From the NCBI GenBank assembly GCA_021234155.1, contig JAJEKV010000289.1:312001-376000 (forward strand): 64,000 nt of DNA, given 5' to 3'. The DNA is from Isoetes taiwanensis. Its lineage: Eukaryota; Streptophyta; Lycopodiopsida; Isoetales; Isoetaceae. Shown here one piece after another: positions 22,245-33,261 of the stretch (positions within the stretch are counted from its first letter, which is position 1; every line of letters starts with the position of its first letter). The position numbers and the translations under genes are program-made. The notes beneath the pieces were generated by a model. That model was not told where the DNA came from, made no database searches, and saw only the letters and a list, made by a program, of their open reading frames with translations.

Positions 22245-24105
22245 ATTACCAAAGCCTTCATTCTATATTTTGAGAATCTGTACAATGGGTACCAACACAA
22301 ACATCGTATTTTTTGCAAATAGCAATAACCTGTTCATAATTGTCTTCTATTGATGTGTGCAAACTGAAGGAAAAGACCTATCTACAATCCTACATCTTGA
22401 TGTATCAGACCAGTAAATGTGTAAAACTTGAGAACCTATAATAAGAGCTTTGAAATACAGGGAATTAGTTGTTATTTAAATCATAAGAAGCCAAATAGTG
22501 TGAAAGTAAAATAGTTTTACATTCTTATACACTTTGAAGGTAAAAGAAAACAGTGTAATCTTATTAGAACTCAACAGCAAATGGAGCAATATGTGAGGGT
22601 ATATGCCCAGCCATATGGTAGCAATCGAGAGACATTATTTTGCCCAACATCCCTGACTGGGAACCTGAATTACAGTGTCATTGGTTGCTCCCTAGTACTT
22701 ACTTGCACCCCTTACCATAACACTTTGAAACAAAACTCAGAAATCTTGCCTCTACATGTTGAAGATGTAGAAATCTGCAAATGCAAACTACAATGCCTGA
22801 ATCATATTTGTTCATTGCGAAGTCATCATATTAGTAAAATGCCCAATTCTCGTTCACGACTATTGATCTAACGAAGTCGCAGGAACAGATTCTTTCATTT
22901 TGGCACATCGTATACGCGTTACATTATTCAGTATTACACAAATTGTAGCTGGAAAGAACTGCCAAAGATTTGTCTCATAAACTTGATTGACCTTTTCCTC
23001 CACGATTGTTACATCTTTGAATATGCTTCTTAGATTTTGCACCAATTCCACAACATATTGTGCACAGGTCACTAAGCAATGTAAAAAATAGCCTTTTCTG
23101 TTCCAAATATGGCTTCCGCAAACTCCAGTTCAACAGCTGCATAGTGCCATAAAATCCATGAGTATTTGGTCCATAAGCATCCCCATTTTGAAGCACAACA
23201 CAGATCCTCAAGTAGCAAACTACAGAAGCACAAAAAATAAGGAAAAATCCATGAAAGGAAACACGGCAAATGAAGGGTTTGGAAAAGGGTGCACATGTAG
23301 TAAACATGGCCATGATGATGCATTGTATGCAGTTGCTCGAGGCTTTTGTATAAGACACTCATTCAAAAAAATCTACAATATATCTCGAGGCAGTTGCTCG
23401 AGGCTTTTTGTATAAGACAAAAAGTGAAGGTAGGATGAACAGACTAAACACCAAACTACAAAGCTATATTGAAGAAATTATGTCAAACTGCATGCCATTA
23501 CCTGGATTATAGGTGGCCAGTGCATCAAGCAGTACTTTTGCCCTTGATTATTTTGAGCCAATAAAGCTTTACCTATTTGAGGTCCTTCGTGCTACTCTTG
23601 AGCAACATAATTCAAATACCAATGTTAAGAGGCCTGACCTGGAAATTTCTCTACAAGAATGTAGTAAAAAGCAAGAAAACATGTCATCCAAAAACTATTA
23701 AGTAAATGCTTGCCTGCAAATGTCCATTTATATAGCTTCAAAGGATGTAACGAATGTAGAACACAGTAAACACAACATAATATCGAAACAGAAAATCCAA
23801 TTTTGATTTCTATAGAAACAGGTCAGCTTACACATGGTTGACACCATATGAAAGATTTAGCAAATTGGCATTGGAGCGGATATTAGATTGTACCTAGTAC
23901 TCACTTGATATCTATGTTCTTTATGTTGAGGATCAGAAACACGTACCAGTATATATGTAGAAAACAACCCAGCAAGACTCCTCTGGCAAGACTCTTAGTG
24001 GTCTAGGTATTAACCCATCCGCACATCATTTTGCTTAGCTTTATATATATTGGAGCTGCATGTTCTATGTCCCAGAATAGTTGCATCTGGAGAACTGGGA
24101 TATGT
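22245..24105. other. Unassigned stretch left of the retroelement cluster
   Basis: Open frames at 22581-22871 (+) and 22860-23362 (-) have no recognisable motif. A phrase around GCAGTTGCTCGAGGCTTTT is duplicated (near 23330 and 23391). Confidence 0.3.
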
Positions 24106-24106
24106 A

Positions 24107-24157
<51 letters not shown>
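24106..24157. repeat. (TA)n tract at the 3' end of unit E4
   Basis: About 52 bases of nearly pure TA that end the minus-strand unit E4. Confidence 0.9.
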
Positions 24158-24161
<4 letters not shown>

Positions 24162-24221
24162 TTATGAAATGACTTGCCATCCATATAGCCTTGAGAAACC
24201 CAAGAACTATAGGACTTATCA

Positions 24222-24252
24222 GTCCCTTTGGTTCAAAAAAAACCAAAGGGGA
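24222..24252 (-). other. 3' hairpin of unit E4
   Basis: CCCTTTGGTT (24224-24233) and AACCAAAGGG (24241-24250) form a perfect 10-bp stem with a short A/T loop, 65 bases before the (TA)n tract. It is comparable in position to the terminal hairpins of E1, E2 and E3. Confidence 0.7.
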
Positions 24253-24742
24253 ACCTTGGAAACCATTATAATTATGAAATATACCAATGTACGTATAAAT
24301 TACAGTACCAGCCATGAAACAAGAATTTAACATTCATATAAAGCCATTCAATAAGGCAAAGAATTAAGACCAGATACCAACAAAAAATTAAGAAAACAGT
24401 GATGTATGAGTCGAGAGGCAAGCTACTGGGAGCTTAAATAGAGAATGCAAATATTTTAAAGTTAGAAAAAGACTTAAATAAATGCCATAATTTTTTAATA
24501 TATTGAAATTAAAAGTAATGTATATGACTTTGCAATGCTGATAATTGCAGGAAAACAATCCAGTAGTGGATATACAAACCAGTCAACTTTACTGCTTCCA
24601 GAGTTTAAAGACAAAGATACCATACCATGGTATTATAACATGTAAATTTACTTTAAGGAACAAAAAAGAGTTGCAAAGGATAATAGTGTCACCACGTAAA
24701 CATCCACAATCAACCATGAGAAACATGGGAAAAGGAAGTTCG

Positions 24743-24810
24743 GTTACCTGCAGTCAAACAGATCACAAATTAGCCTACTGGGTAATTGTGAAATTGACTA
24801 GCAGGTAAGC
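24743..24810 (-). ncRNA. Conserved hairpin motif, copy in E4
   Basis: 68 nt on the minus strand, from GCTTACCTGC to GCAGGTAAC. Outer stem TTACCTGC/GCAGGTAA, bulged T, inner stem AGTC/GACT. Other copies have AGCC/GGCT at the inner positions, so this copy shows a compensatory C-G to T-A exchange. Loop blocks TTACCC and GGCTAA are conserved. Role unknown. Confidence 0.7.
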
Positions 24811-26327
24811 AATGAACATCCTTGGCATTTTCAGCCCTTCACCCATACATAAAAACCAAAAACATAAGCCAAAGTTTAGAGTGAGTGGCTAGTTCTCAGC
24901 AGGTCTGAGAATACTATATGTTCCTGTTCTTACCAGAAATAGGGCATGTGTGTTATCAGTCAATCTTACCAAGTAGGCGCACATCTTTCAGCAGATCCTG
25001 TTTCAGCAGCAGCAATATGTGCTTGTACAAATTAATGGAGTAATTAATACTGTTTTGTCACTGGATTATAACCATAATGAGTTAGCCTACTACATGACTA
25101 ACCAAGGTGAAATCATAATCCCAGATGTGCATATCTATTTACTGCTAAAATTATTTTGAAGTCAGCTGTCAAGTCTTACCGTGATCCAGCAAACACTGTT
25201 AAAAGATACCTGGTCCAAGGATTAAGCAAAAGAGGTTATACAACTGAGTTGTACTGCTAAATGCAACTAGGTCAACATAAGTATGTTAAAGTGGCCCCAG
25301 GATCAGGGACTCTATTCAATACCTCATTTGCAAATCAAGTTAAAATAAAACATTGCATTGCTGAGATGTGAATTTACTGCCGGATTTAATAATAGATTTA
25401 AACTGGGTTTCCAGATCATATACAGGCTCAGGCTAAAGATAAAGAACATATGCCTACACAACACAAGAATTATTCAGAATAGATCAGATCTGCCTTGAAA
25501 GGAAGGACTAAAGTGACTAATGGTTTAACACATGAAATCTATACAACACTCACTACCTTGCTTAAAGTAGATCAGACAGATATTCCAGACAGAGGCATAT
25601 GATATACTGATTAGGAAGATACAAATATATGTGGAGATATGGAGGATCAGAAGTAACACAAGAAAAATCAGTATAATATGCTACATGAGCGGATTTTGGG
25701 GCAGGCATATTCTATTAAAGGTATTTGATATAGTTCTGTCATTCAACCTCAATGATAGTTATCCTAAACAGTGATACAACCAAGTGAATCATTGGTTCCA
25801 GATGTAGCCATTCTACCCCAGCATTAATTCTGATTCTGCTCTCAATATTCAAAATTACCTGGCTTCATAGGTGAACAACCAAAACAAATTATAAGCAGAG
25901 ATTAATTGTACCGTCATAGGTCAGCAAGGTTAGTATGAGCCACAGGATTAAAAGGTTAAAGCTGCCATGTGATCGAAAGATCATTTATATTTTAAAAAAA
26001 ACCATTCAAACTGAGTGGTATCTATGCTAGGCTATGGATCAAAAACAGGGTTAGTAAATTGACAAAAGACACCAGAATTTATATGGGCTATGTTAAATCG
26101 ATATGGATTTAGATTTAGAACAAATGCATATAGATCTAAAGGGTTATTCAGAGGAGACCAAGTCTGCAATGAAGGGCCAGCTCAATGTGCTTCATGTGTT
26201 AACATTTGAAATCAATAAAGCTCAAAATCAATAATGCTTGAAATACTCTGCTATTGTATATCAAACAAACATCAATCAGGAAAGCATATGATTCACATGA
26301 AGTATGTCACTGATTAAAATGATGCAG
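24811..26327. other. E4 interior, probable intron
   Basis: No open frame of note between the AT-hook ORF and the hairpin motif. The ORF holds a possible donor (CAG|GTTCAA near 26370), so this may be an intron. This is inference. Confidence 0.35.
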
Positions 26328-26711
26328 CTATATGTGGAGATTTGGAAAATAAATGCTAGCATATTGAACCTGATTTGGCTGGATTTCTTCCTCAGTTTTA
26401 TCATTATCAGAATCGTCTTCCTCAGATAATGGCACCACCTCCACATTGGCAGGCAAGTCAATCCCACTTGTTGCATCAATTTCCTTATGGGCATTGCTAC
26501 AGCCCTGCAGATTTGGCATAAACTTCTTGATATTGCTGTCATACTTATCCCTACCAGGATCAATGTTGTTGATCCTGCATAACTCCAATAACTGATTCTT
26601 TGTTGGCTGTGCACTAGGGTGCTCAATCCCATGCTTCCTGAGCACTTCAATCAATTTGTGCCTGGTCTGACCCTTGTTTTGGGCGCCCTCAGGACGTCCC
26701 GCTCTGCTCAT
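26328..26711 (-). CDS. AT-hook-like small protein of unit E4
   Basis: 127 codons from a real ATG. The N-terminus MSRAGRPEGAQNKGQTRH has an AT-hook-like GRP core that binds the minor groove of AT-rich DNA. It is followed by a helical segment (LIEVLRKHGI...NQLLELCRIN, about residues 20-50) that resembles a SAP-type DNA-binding motif, and an acidic tail (SEEDDSDNDKTEEE, about residues 97-110). The N-terminus matches the E5 ORF and, more weakly, an E1 reading frame. An AT-rich DNA binder would suit a family that sits at (TA)n tracts; that link is inference. Confidence 0.6.
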   Translation of the reverse strand: MSRAGRPEGAQNKGQTRHKLIEVLRKHGIEHPSAQPTKNQLLELCRINNIDPGRDKYDSNIKKFMPNLQGCSNAHKEIDATSGIDLPANVEVVPLSEEDDSDNDKTEEEIQPNQVQYASIYFPNLHI

Positions 26712-28272
26712 ATTCCAAATAGAGCTGAAAACCCATACTAGAAGTCCTTATAAGGGCTGTTAAACTCATGATTTTACGATTAATCCAGCTTTGGAGACAA
26801 AACGTGCTGATTAGAGGCCCTCATACCTTGTTACAAGAAGATTTATGCTGGTTATACTCTGGATAAAATCAAGAAAATATTTGGCATTACCTGTCATGCT
26901 GAATCATGTAGAATAGGTGTACTTACCCTGCCGAAATGTCCATGATCTGTTTTAAGTTGTTAGGGATCCGTCAAGACAGCGGTCGTGCCATGACGGCACT
27001 CTTCTCCAAAATTTTAGGGTTGCGCTAGTCGCCATATTCCCACATTAGGGTTTATCAGGAAAAAACATACTAGCATTTCCACGTATACATCATACACGGT
27101 CCAAAAAATATTTTCAAACTTTTCATTGTTTCCCAATGTTCTGGACTCAATCTTAACCCATGGAGTATCATTGTAATGCCAAAGTACTATTTGTAACTAC
27201 ATGTGTAGCCTTAGTAATGCCACCATAGGTTCAAAATGTAGTGCCTAACCATGGCAATTATTATGTTCGATATCGTTAAATTTAAACAAAGGCAGGCATT
27301 AGCTCTGGAGATCCCAAACAGTAGAAATAACCCTAATGTCCTACTTAAGACTGTGTAGTGGCAGTCATAACCCATAAATAGGGACAACAAGCCCAGATCA
27401 AATGAGAGCCAAAGTATGTGTAATATTACCATGTTAAGCCAAAATGTGTCAGCCAAATTGCCATGCTTCCTATGTGAAGCAGAGTTAATGCTTATAGGTT
27501 TTTACTGTAAAATCCATAGCATGTACATATGTGGTTTAAAAACTTGCCCATAATTGGGTTACAGAACTCATAAATCACTGGATATTCAAAGGGTGATGCT
27601 GTTCCTAGGAACCTCTTTTTGTCATATATGCTAAGGAGCCCCATAAAACTTTTTTCACTATAGGTAGTCATAGGAATGTAGTAGACATATTAGGGTATAA
27701 AATATTTCGGGTCTGTTAGCCACTACTGACATGGAGTACAAGAAAACATAGTATTTAGGAAATGCCATCATAACATCAAAACCAGACCAATAACAGATTC
27801 TATGTCTAGGGGAACCATTGATCATGAAAATAGGACTAGTGCCCCATAAAACAAGCTAGGGCCTCAGAAATGATGCCCTGTACATCATCACGTTTAAGAT
27901 TACTAGAGGCCATCCCCAGTGCCTAGATATAGCATAAATGTGGCATAACAAATGCATTTGCACATTCAGAGGGCACACATGTTAAATCCAAATATCCAAG
28001 CTCACAAAAATTGGGAATAAGTGTTACTAGATTGCCATATTTATTATGAAACAAAACCTTGATATTGAACATACCATGATTGACTGTGTCACACACTTCA
28101 TGTGGTTACAATAGGTAGTCAACTGCCAAAACTTTATGTTCATGAGTTCTCTTAATGAACTTACAAGATCTGCCCCAAGGATGCAGAATCAATGTAGCCA
28201 GATTACAGAAAAGAGGTGTAGATGTTTTATGGTGCAAGTGCTAAGCCTAGATTAGAGGCCAATACAAGTGCC
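26712..28272. other. E4 leader region, no gene seen
   Basis: About 1.5 kb upstream of the AT-hook ORF on the minus strand with only short open frames. A promoter or 5' untranslated region would be expected here. Confidence 0.35.
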
Positions 28273-28286
28273 ATATATATATATAT
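28273..28286. repeat. Short (TA)n tract between E1 and E4
   Basis: Seven TA units directly after the E1 3' hairpin and before the E4 leader (minus-strand order). Confidence 0.85.
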
Positions 28287-28288
28287 TC

Positions 28289-28366
28289 CTACCTCCTGCC
28301 GGAAGGCAGGAGGGTTCCCAATGTAACATAAGGGCTGGAGGGCCCCTATGTAGGGACCCTCCTGCC
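28289..28366 (-). other. 3' terminal alternative hairpins of E1
   Basis: GGCAGGAGGGT (28305-28315) can pair perfectly with ACCCTCCTGCC (28356-28366), an 11-bp stem. Alternatively GGCAGGAGG (28305-28313) pairs with the adjacent CCTCCTGCC (28292-28300) around a 4-base loop. The two folds exclude each other, as in a structural switch. They lie directly between the RT stop and the (TA)n tract, where reverse transcription would start. Confidence 0.75.
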
Positions 28367-28373
28367 AACTAGA

Positions 28374-30464
28374 TTAATATTGCAAGAAATGATTCTTGTA
28401 TTTTTGCAATTCTGCAGTAAGAGTACTTATATCAAATCTGAGTCCTGGAAAAGTTTCTTTGTATAAAACTTTGGATACCTTAAGCCAAACATCCTTCTTC
28501 TGAAATCCCTTACTAGCAAAGATTTCCATTAGTTGAACCAGATCATAGGCTGCTTTGATTGGACTGCTGTGCACATAGAGGTATGGTTGAATCTGTGAAA
28601 TAATTATATTGCAAGCCATCAAATACGGACGACAACTGCTGGCGTGTACAAACTTAGAGGCCATGAAAGGCAGTTTAGTTCTTTTGTCATATCTGTAGGT
28701 AATATAAGTACCATGATGAGGAGCAAGTACTTCAATGGTCATATTTAAAAAATCTATCTTTCTCCCAAATGCACTATTGTCCCAGTAGGTGGTTTCATCC
28801 TTGATTGCCAGATGCTTCAGATTATACAAGAACAGTTCATTTGTGTCATCCGTTTGTATACCAAGATATTTTCTAATATAAGGATTATTGATTCCTGTTA
28901 AATCATCAATGTACCTAAAAGTATTCCTGAAGGCGGCTGCAATATGTAATTTACCAACTTTGATGAGCTCCAAAATAAAATTTAATTCGAACCAAGCAAG
29001 ATAAAGATTACACCAGCCAGGGCTGGATGCAAACCCCATAGGGATCCCTTTAACTTGTTTCCAGATCCCATTGTACATTGAGAGGTAGCAGTTACTTAAA
29101 AGCCATTTGTTTAGGTTAATAAAAAGACATCTGTCCATTTTATGCCAGCATTTGCCCTCAGGCCTCCTATCCTTCCAGTCCATATTGATCTTTTGTTTTT
29201 CTGATATGGTGTACCAGAGTTCATATCCATTATGAATCTGCTTTTTATACTTCCATGTCCAATTAATAATATTTTCCATAACATTGCAAATGCCTTCATC
29301 ACCCTCAAGTGGTATATTCTCATAACATTTGGTAATGTCCGCAACGAACACATTATTAATTTTGGCTGGAAGATTACATGCCAGGTCATATATAGAACTA
29401 ATAATCCAATCTGCCCTGATCTTGTCTTTTAAGAATAAATTAGCAGCAGCGCATTTATCCTGACAAATGATTGTCCATGCTTCCAAAATCAAATTGAGTC
29501 CAGCTGCAACTATGGAAGCTGCCACTGAAAACATGCTATCATGCGCATTTGTGATCCATCTGTATTCTTTTTTATGTGATTTAAAAATACCAAGAAGGTA
29601 TGGAAGTTCCAAAGAGGAGATGTGCCCATCCCCAAGCATGCTCTGTAGGTCATTCTGAATCTGAACAATAAGGTCATCCTTATTGATATCACATTTTTTA
29701 AAATCATCACTTTGGAGTCTCTTAGTTGCTTTCTGCCTGATGTGCAAGGGACAAATGAATGAGGGATTGTTTTGTGCCTTATCCACACCAGCTGTATAAA
29801 GATTGATAATAACCCACTCCATGTTTTTTATGACCAGTTCATCTTGAATGAGAAACTTTTTATAAGCAGTCATATTCTTTTCAATGAAATATTTTGCCAA
29901 CCATTTAGTCTCTTTTCTGAGAGCTTTTTTACATTCCTGAACAGTAATGCTGTCATCATTTCCGAGATCAAATCGGTGCATATTAAAAAATTGCTCAATG
30001 GTATGCGCCATTTCATCCTTAAACTGCATTAGTGTAAAAGGATGATCAGGAATGTAGTTGAGACCCATGGAGAACCACTTTCGGAGAGCTTTATTATGTA
30101 TGATACCAAGATCAGTGGTACGGATGTGCCCAGTCAAAGGATCAATGAATTTACTAAGATTAGGGTTTGAACATGGGCATTTTGGTTGCTCAGTGTTAGC
30201 AAACACAGCCCTAGGCTTGTAGAACATATCTTTAAGATTAGCAATGTACCTCCATCCAAATGTAGTATTTTCCCATGCATTGTATCCTAATTCACCAAAA
30301 TATCTAGAAAGGACAGTTTTAAATGTTCCGCTGAAATCAATCTTGTCCACAATTTTGGAAAAATATGTGAAATGCACATATTTAAGTTTTTCTTCCTCTT
30401 TGACAGTTTTCAGTTTCCAATGCCCATCAATCTTACACGAAAGCTCTCTCCGTTTAATCTGTTT
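28374..30464 (-). CDS. Penelope/telomerase-like reverse transcriptase
   Basis: About 697 open codons; the first ATG in frame is at 30227, so the N-terminus depends on splicing or another start. Numbered from 30377, an early block is GIFKSHKKEYRWITNA (263-278), motif A VADITKCYENIPL (345-357), motif B GIPMGFASSPGWCNLYLAWF (444-463), motif C RYIDD (488-492) with the catalytic Asp pair, and motif D KIDFLNMTIEV (540-550). FDV-like ITKCYENIP, CNLY and YIDD fit Penelope-like and telomerase RTs, not LTR or LINE enzymes. The protein ends about 115 residues after motif D with no GIY-YIG domain. It is predicted to copy the unit RNA by priming on an existing DNA end. Confidence 0.75.
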   Translation of the reverse strand, partial: KQIKRRELSCKIDGHWKLKTVKEEEKLKYVHFTYFSKIVDKIDFSGTFKTVLSRYFGELGYNAWENTTFGWRYIANLKDMFYKPRAVFANTEQPKCPCSNPNLSKFIDPLTGHIRTTDLGIIHNKALRKWFSMGLNYIPDHPFTLMQFKDEMAHTIEQFFNMHRFDLGNDDSITVQECKKALRKETKWLAKYFIEKNMTAYKKFLIQDELVIKNMEWVIINLYTAGVDKAQNNPSFICPLHIRQKATKRLQSDDFKKCDINKDDLIVQIQNDLQSMLGDGHISSLELPYLLGIFKSHKKEYRWITNAHDSMFSVAASIVAAGLNLILEAWTIICQDKCAAANLFLKDKIRADWIISSIYDLACNLPAKINNVFVADITKCYENIPLEGDEGICNVMENIINWTWKYKKQIHNGYELWYTISEKQKINMDWKDRRPEGKCWHKMDRCLFINLNKWLLSNCYLSMYNGIWKQVKGIPMGFASSPGWCNLYLAWFELNFILELIKVGKLHIAAAFRNTFRYIDDLTGINNPYIRKYLGIQTDDTNELFLYNLKHLAIKDETTYWDNSAFGRKIDFLNMTIEVLAPHHGTYITYRYDKRTKLPFMASKFVHASSCRPYLMACNIIISQIQPYLYVHSSPIKAAYDLVQLMEIFASKGFQKKDVWLKVSKVLYKETFPGLRFDISTLTAELQKYKNHFLQY

Positions 30465-30697
30465 TTACAGTGGAAACCCTTATCAAAGGGGAGAATATAA
30501 AGGGAAAAATCCCGTAAAAAGTTTAGGCACTATGGCCAATGTATGGAGCTAAATGCATTAAATGCACAGTCCAGCACAGTAAAGCATAACCAAATATAGT
30601 AGAAAGTCAAAGAGAGTCAAAGAGAGTATTGCAAAAAAAATTCTGAAAATTGAATACTGAAAATTGAGTACTGAAGTTTAAAGAGTAAAATAATACC
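30465..30697 (-). other. Junction between ORF1 and the reverse transcriptase
   Basis: 233 bases separate the ORF1 stop (TGA, 30698-30700) from the RT open frame. They are T-rich on the coding strand, start after a donor-like GAG|GTATT and end in AAACAG|ATT. A donor-like CAGG|GTATGAG also lies 24 bases before the ORF1 stop. No donor tried gives an in-frame ORF1-RT fusion, so it could be an intron, a reinitiation spacer or an ancient break. Confidence 0.35.
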
Positions 30698-32290
30698 TCA
30701 TCCAAATTTGACTTTATTGATTCTCATACCCTGAGCCAAAGTAAGATCCCTTGTCTGCTCGTCCATACGTGTTGTAGAGTGTTTATCATCCAGCCTCGTG
30801 ATGGCAGGAACATTATTGGCTGGAGTTTTCAGCAGCTTTGGAGGCCTCAGAATGCTACTTGCTGGTGTATTGGATATCTGAAATCTTTTCTTGCCTGGGG
30901 CTGCGTAGCCATAACTGTAGTTGTTGTGCATGTGTTCTTTGAGAAAATCCATGGACTTAATAGTCTTTTCAATGAGGTCCACTGTTTTTGAGTTACCAAA
31001 TATTTCCTTCAGATTGCAATCAGGATTTATAGCCAATTTATGTGTCATTTCAAACATGAGATCCCTGACTGATAAATACCCAACATAGGCCAGTACAACT
31101 CCTCTGATTGGTTCAGTTGAAAGAAAGGAGGACAGTAAAGCATACCTTTTTTGGATGCTGTCTTTCGGCCAGATTACTTCCAAATTGTTCAACATAAACC
31201 ACACTATGTGGTCAAACCACATAATGTTATCCGGGCATTTCACATCAGTCATAGTGTCACAATTACACTTCATGAAAGGGCAGTACGTTCTCCATATGCG
31301 TTTAAGATAGAAATCTATCCTGGGTTCCGAAGTTTTGGCCATATGCCCTTTTTGCCCAATATAAGATCCACTTCCCACAGTGCATTTTCGTTCCAGGAAT
31401 TGGAAATAGTTGAATGGTAGCTCTGGAAAAATACGTCTGATACGCTTGGTGAAAGAAAGAGCATCAGATTTTGCCTTTTTTACCTCATCTGCAGTAAGAT
31501 TGGCCAGCTTAATCCAAGAGTCAAGGTTAATAGGGGCAATTACCCCAAGATTGTTGCTTCTCCAAAGTGCTTGTTGAAACTGCTCCCCGTGAGCTTCCAC
31601 ATTTCTATTAGACATTATAGGAAATCCCCCACAATTAAAAAGGTTAAGCTCATTAATATTGTATGCTTTCAATTCAGCTGAAATTCTTTCCTCCTCGGTA
31701 AAATCATCTTTATCAACGGTAGGTCCAGCATCAGATTGTACTTCAGCATCCTCTAAAAGACTGATATTAAAAAGGCTATTTGCAAGAACAGGTTTGGGAG
31801 TAGGCTTTTTCTGTTGTGGAGTGTTCAGATTTCTAGGGGGAAATGAATGTTTGATATTGTTAACTTCCTCCAAGGCATACAGGCCTTTGACAAATGCAAG
31901 TAGGTCATGAAGATCTTTTTTATCAGCAAGGATATGTGCACCAGGGAGCATATTATATGAATTGTCAATGAGCTCTTTGCAAATAACTGGATCATAGTTT
32001 ACCTGATTGATGAGAGACACCAAATCCAGCATATTATTGAGGCCAAAAAATAGGATAACTGAAACTTCACCTTCAATCAGAGAGCTTTCTTTGGAAATGA
32101 ACATTTGATGTATTTCTGGTTTAAAAATGCAGGATAATACTGTTTGCACAGCTTTGTTGGGTGCCGTGATGCCAGCATCCGAATATCCAAGTCTGCTTAA
32201 CTCAGGGTACCAGCCGGGTCTAGAATCTCCAGTATGTTGAATGCTGTCTTGAGGAGCATTAAAAGATATTTTATTCAGGGTAGAACCCTC
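30698..32290 (-). CDS. ORF1 of E1: unknown protein paired with the reverse transcriptase
   Basis: Open from 32290, right after a good 3' splice site (TTTTGTAG|GAGGG); the first ATG is at 32104, so a spliced upstream exon is likely. About 530 residues. I recognise no family. Visible features, numbered from 32149: a Lys/Pro-rich linker (about 106-121), a Cys cluster CPFMKCNCDTMTDVKC (about 291-306), a hydrophobic helical stretch after it, and a basic C-terminus with repeated Pro. The Cys cluster may bind metal. By position it is the partner (Gag-like or nucleic-acid binding) of the RT; that role is inference. Confidence 0.6.
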   Translation of the reverse strand, partial: EGSTLNKISFNAPQDSIQHTGDSRPGWYPELSRLGYSDAGITAPNKAVQTVLSCIFKPEIHQMFISKESSLIEGEVSVILFFGLNNMLDLVSLINQVNYDPVICKELIDNSYNMLPGAHILADKKDLHDLLAFVKGLYALEEVNNIKHSFPPRNLNTPQQKKPTPKPVLANSLFNISLLEDAEVQSDAGPTVDKDDFTEEERISAELKAYNINELNLFNCGGFPIMSNRNVEAHGEQFQQALWRSNNLGVIAPINLDSWIKLANLTADEVKKAKSDALSFTKRIRRIFPELPFNYFQFLERKCTVGSGSYIGQKGHMAKTSEPRIDFYLKRIWRTYCPFMKCNCDTMTDVKCPDNIMWFDHIVWFMLNNLEVIWPKDSIQKRYALLSSFLSTEPIRGVVLAYVGYLSVRDLMFEMTHKLAINPDCNLKEIFGNSKTVDLIEKTIKSMDFLKEHMHNNYSYGYAAPGKKRFQISNTPASSILRPPKLLKTPANNVPAITRLDDKHSTTRMDEQTRDLTLAQGMRINKVKFG

Positions 32291-32296
32291 CTACAA

Positions 32297-33261
32297 AAGT
32301 ATTTGGTCCCAAACTCAAGCACTTTAGGACACATACATTCTGATTTATTATAGATGTATACAAACAGAGATCAAGAAATCATATTGTACAGTGACTAGGT
32401 GGCCTAGGTTATCCGTCCTAGAACGGATAAATAGAAGTTCCAGTATATATACTAACTTCCTGCTAGGATCTAATCTAGCAGAAAACTTACTCCAAACTCT
32501 AACACTCGCTAAAGCCTGAGAATGTCTCTATCCTGGCGTAACCCAGGCCCAAGCCATTAATCCTAGCTAAAGAAGAACATGTATACTTACATAATTAATT
32601 GAGCAACAGCTAACAAATGTAGATAACATGTCACAAAGTTCTCAAAAACCAAGGCATACCTAATGAGGACCAAATATTTGATCCCAAATAAAGTCTACCT
32701 TTAGTAGTAAAGAGCTAAGACTTGTGTATGAGCAGAGTATTTTTTCAAGGCCATAAAACCTAGCATAAAAGGAATACTACAATAACTTTCAATAACAAAG
32801 GAAAGCCTAGAGGGGATCACGTTTATGATTCCAAACCAAGCAAAACCTTTGTCATAAAATTAAATACAAACGTCTAGTGAAAATACTCCTGAATAAGGTA
32901 ATAATAATGTAATTTAACAGAATAGGACAATGTTAAACATGGCAAGCAAGCCATTTCCCTCATGCTTGCTAATCAAATGAGCCAAGTCAGAAAAACTGGA
33001 TTATCTAACTTCAAGACAGAACCATTCTTGAAGGTAAGAAATTGTCAAAAGCATAGTTTTTTAAGTGAAGATATCACCACTTGTTTTAGAAAATAGCTCC
33101 ATTTCCAAGTGTGAACAAACTCCGAACACAAAAAGACGGGTTCCACATGTTACCTGCAGCCAAATCAATTGCATGTTAGCCTGATAAGGGTAAAAGCAAA
33201 GCAGCTAGCAGGTAAGCAAAGAAGAACCCAGTTTTTATCCTTTTCTTTTTATGCCAAGAGA
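32297..33261 (-). repeat. 965-bp near-identical repeat, copy in E1
   Basis: Identical in length to 36058-37022, with only two substitutions noticed (C/G near 32527 and A/C near 32689). It holds the hairpin motif near its upstream end (minus-strand sense) and stops six bases before the ORF1 splice acceptor. It could be a pseudo-LTR-like module or a recently converted intron segment. Confidence 0.95.
33149..33217 (-). ncRNA. Conserved hairpin motif, copy in E1
   Basis: 69 nt, outer stem TTACCTGC/GCAGGTAA, inner stem AGCT/GGCT (one T-G wobble), loop blocks TTACCC and GGCTAAC. It lies about 0.9 kb before the ORF1 acceptor on the coding strand. Confidence 0.7.

Larger units (their letters stand above)
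24158..28272 (-). mobile_element. Unit E4: non-autonomous member of the Penelope-like family
   Basis: It lies between (TA)n tracts at 24106-24157 and 28273-28286. In minus-strand order it has about 1.5 kb of leader, an AT-hook ORF (26711-26328), about 1.5 kb of sequence with no open frame, the conserved 68-nt hairpin (24810-24743) and a 3' hairpin near 24222-24252. It lacks reverse transcriptase and ORF1. It follows E1 head-to-tail. Boundaries are inferred from the (TA)n tracts and the shared modules. Confidence 0.5.

Noticed and set aside
33149-33217. Hammerhead ribozyme, as known from other Penelope-like elements
   Set aside because: The CUGAnGA and GAAA core elements are not found in proper arrangement on either strand of the conserved hairpin.
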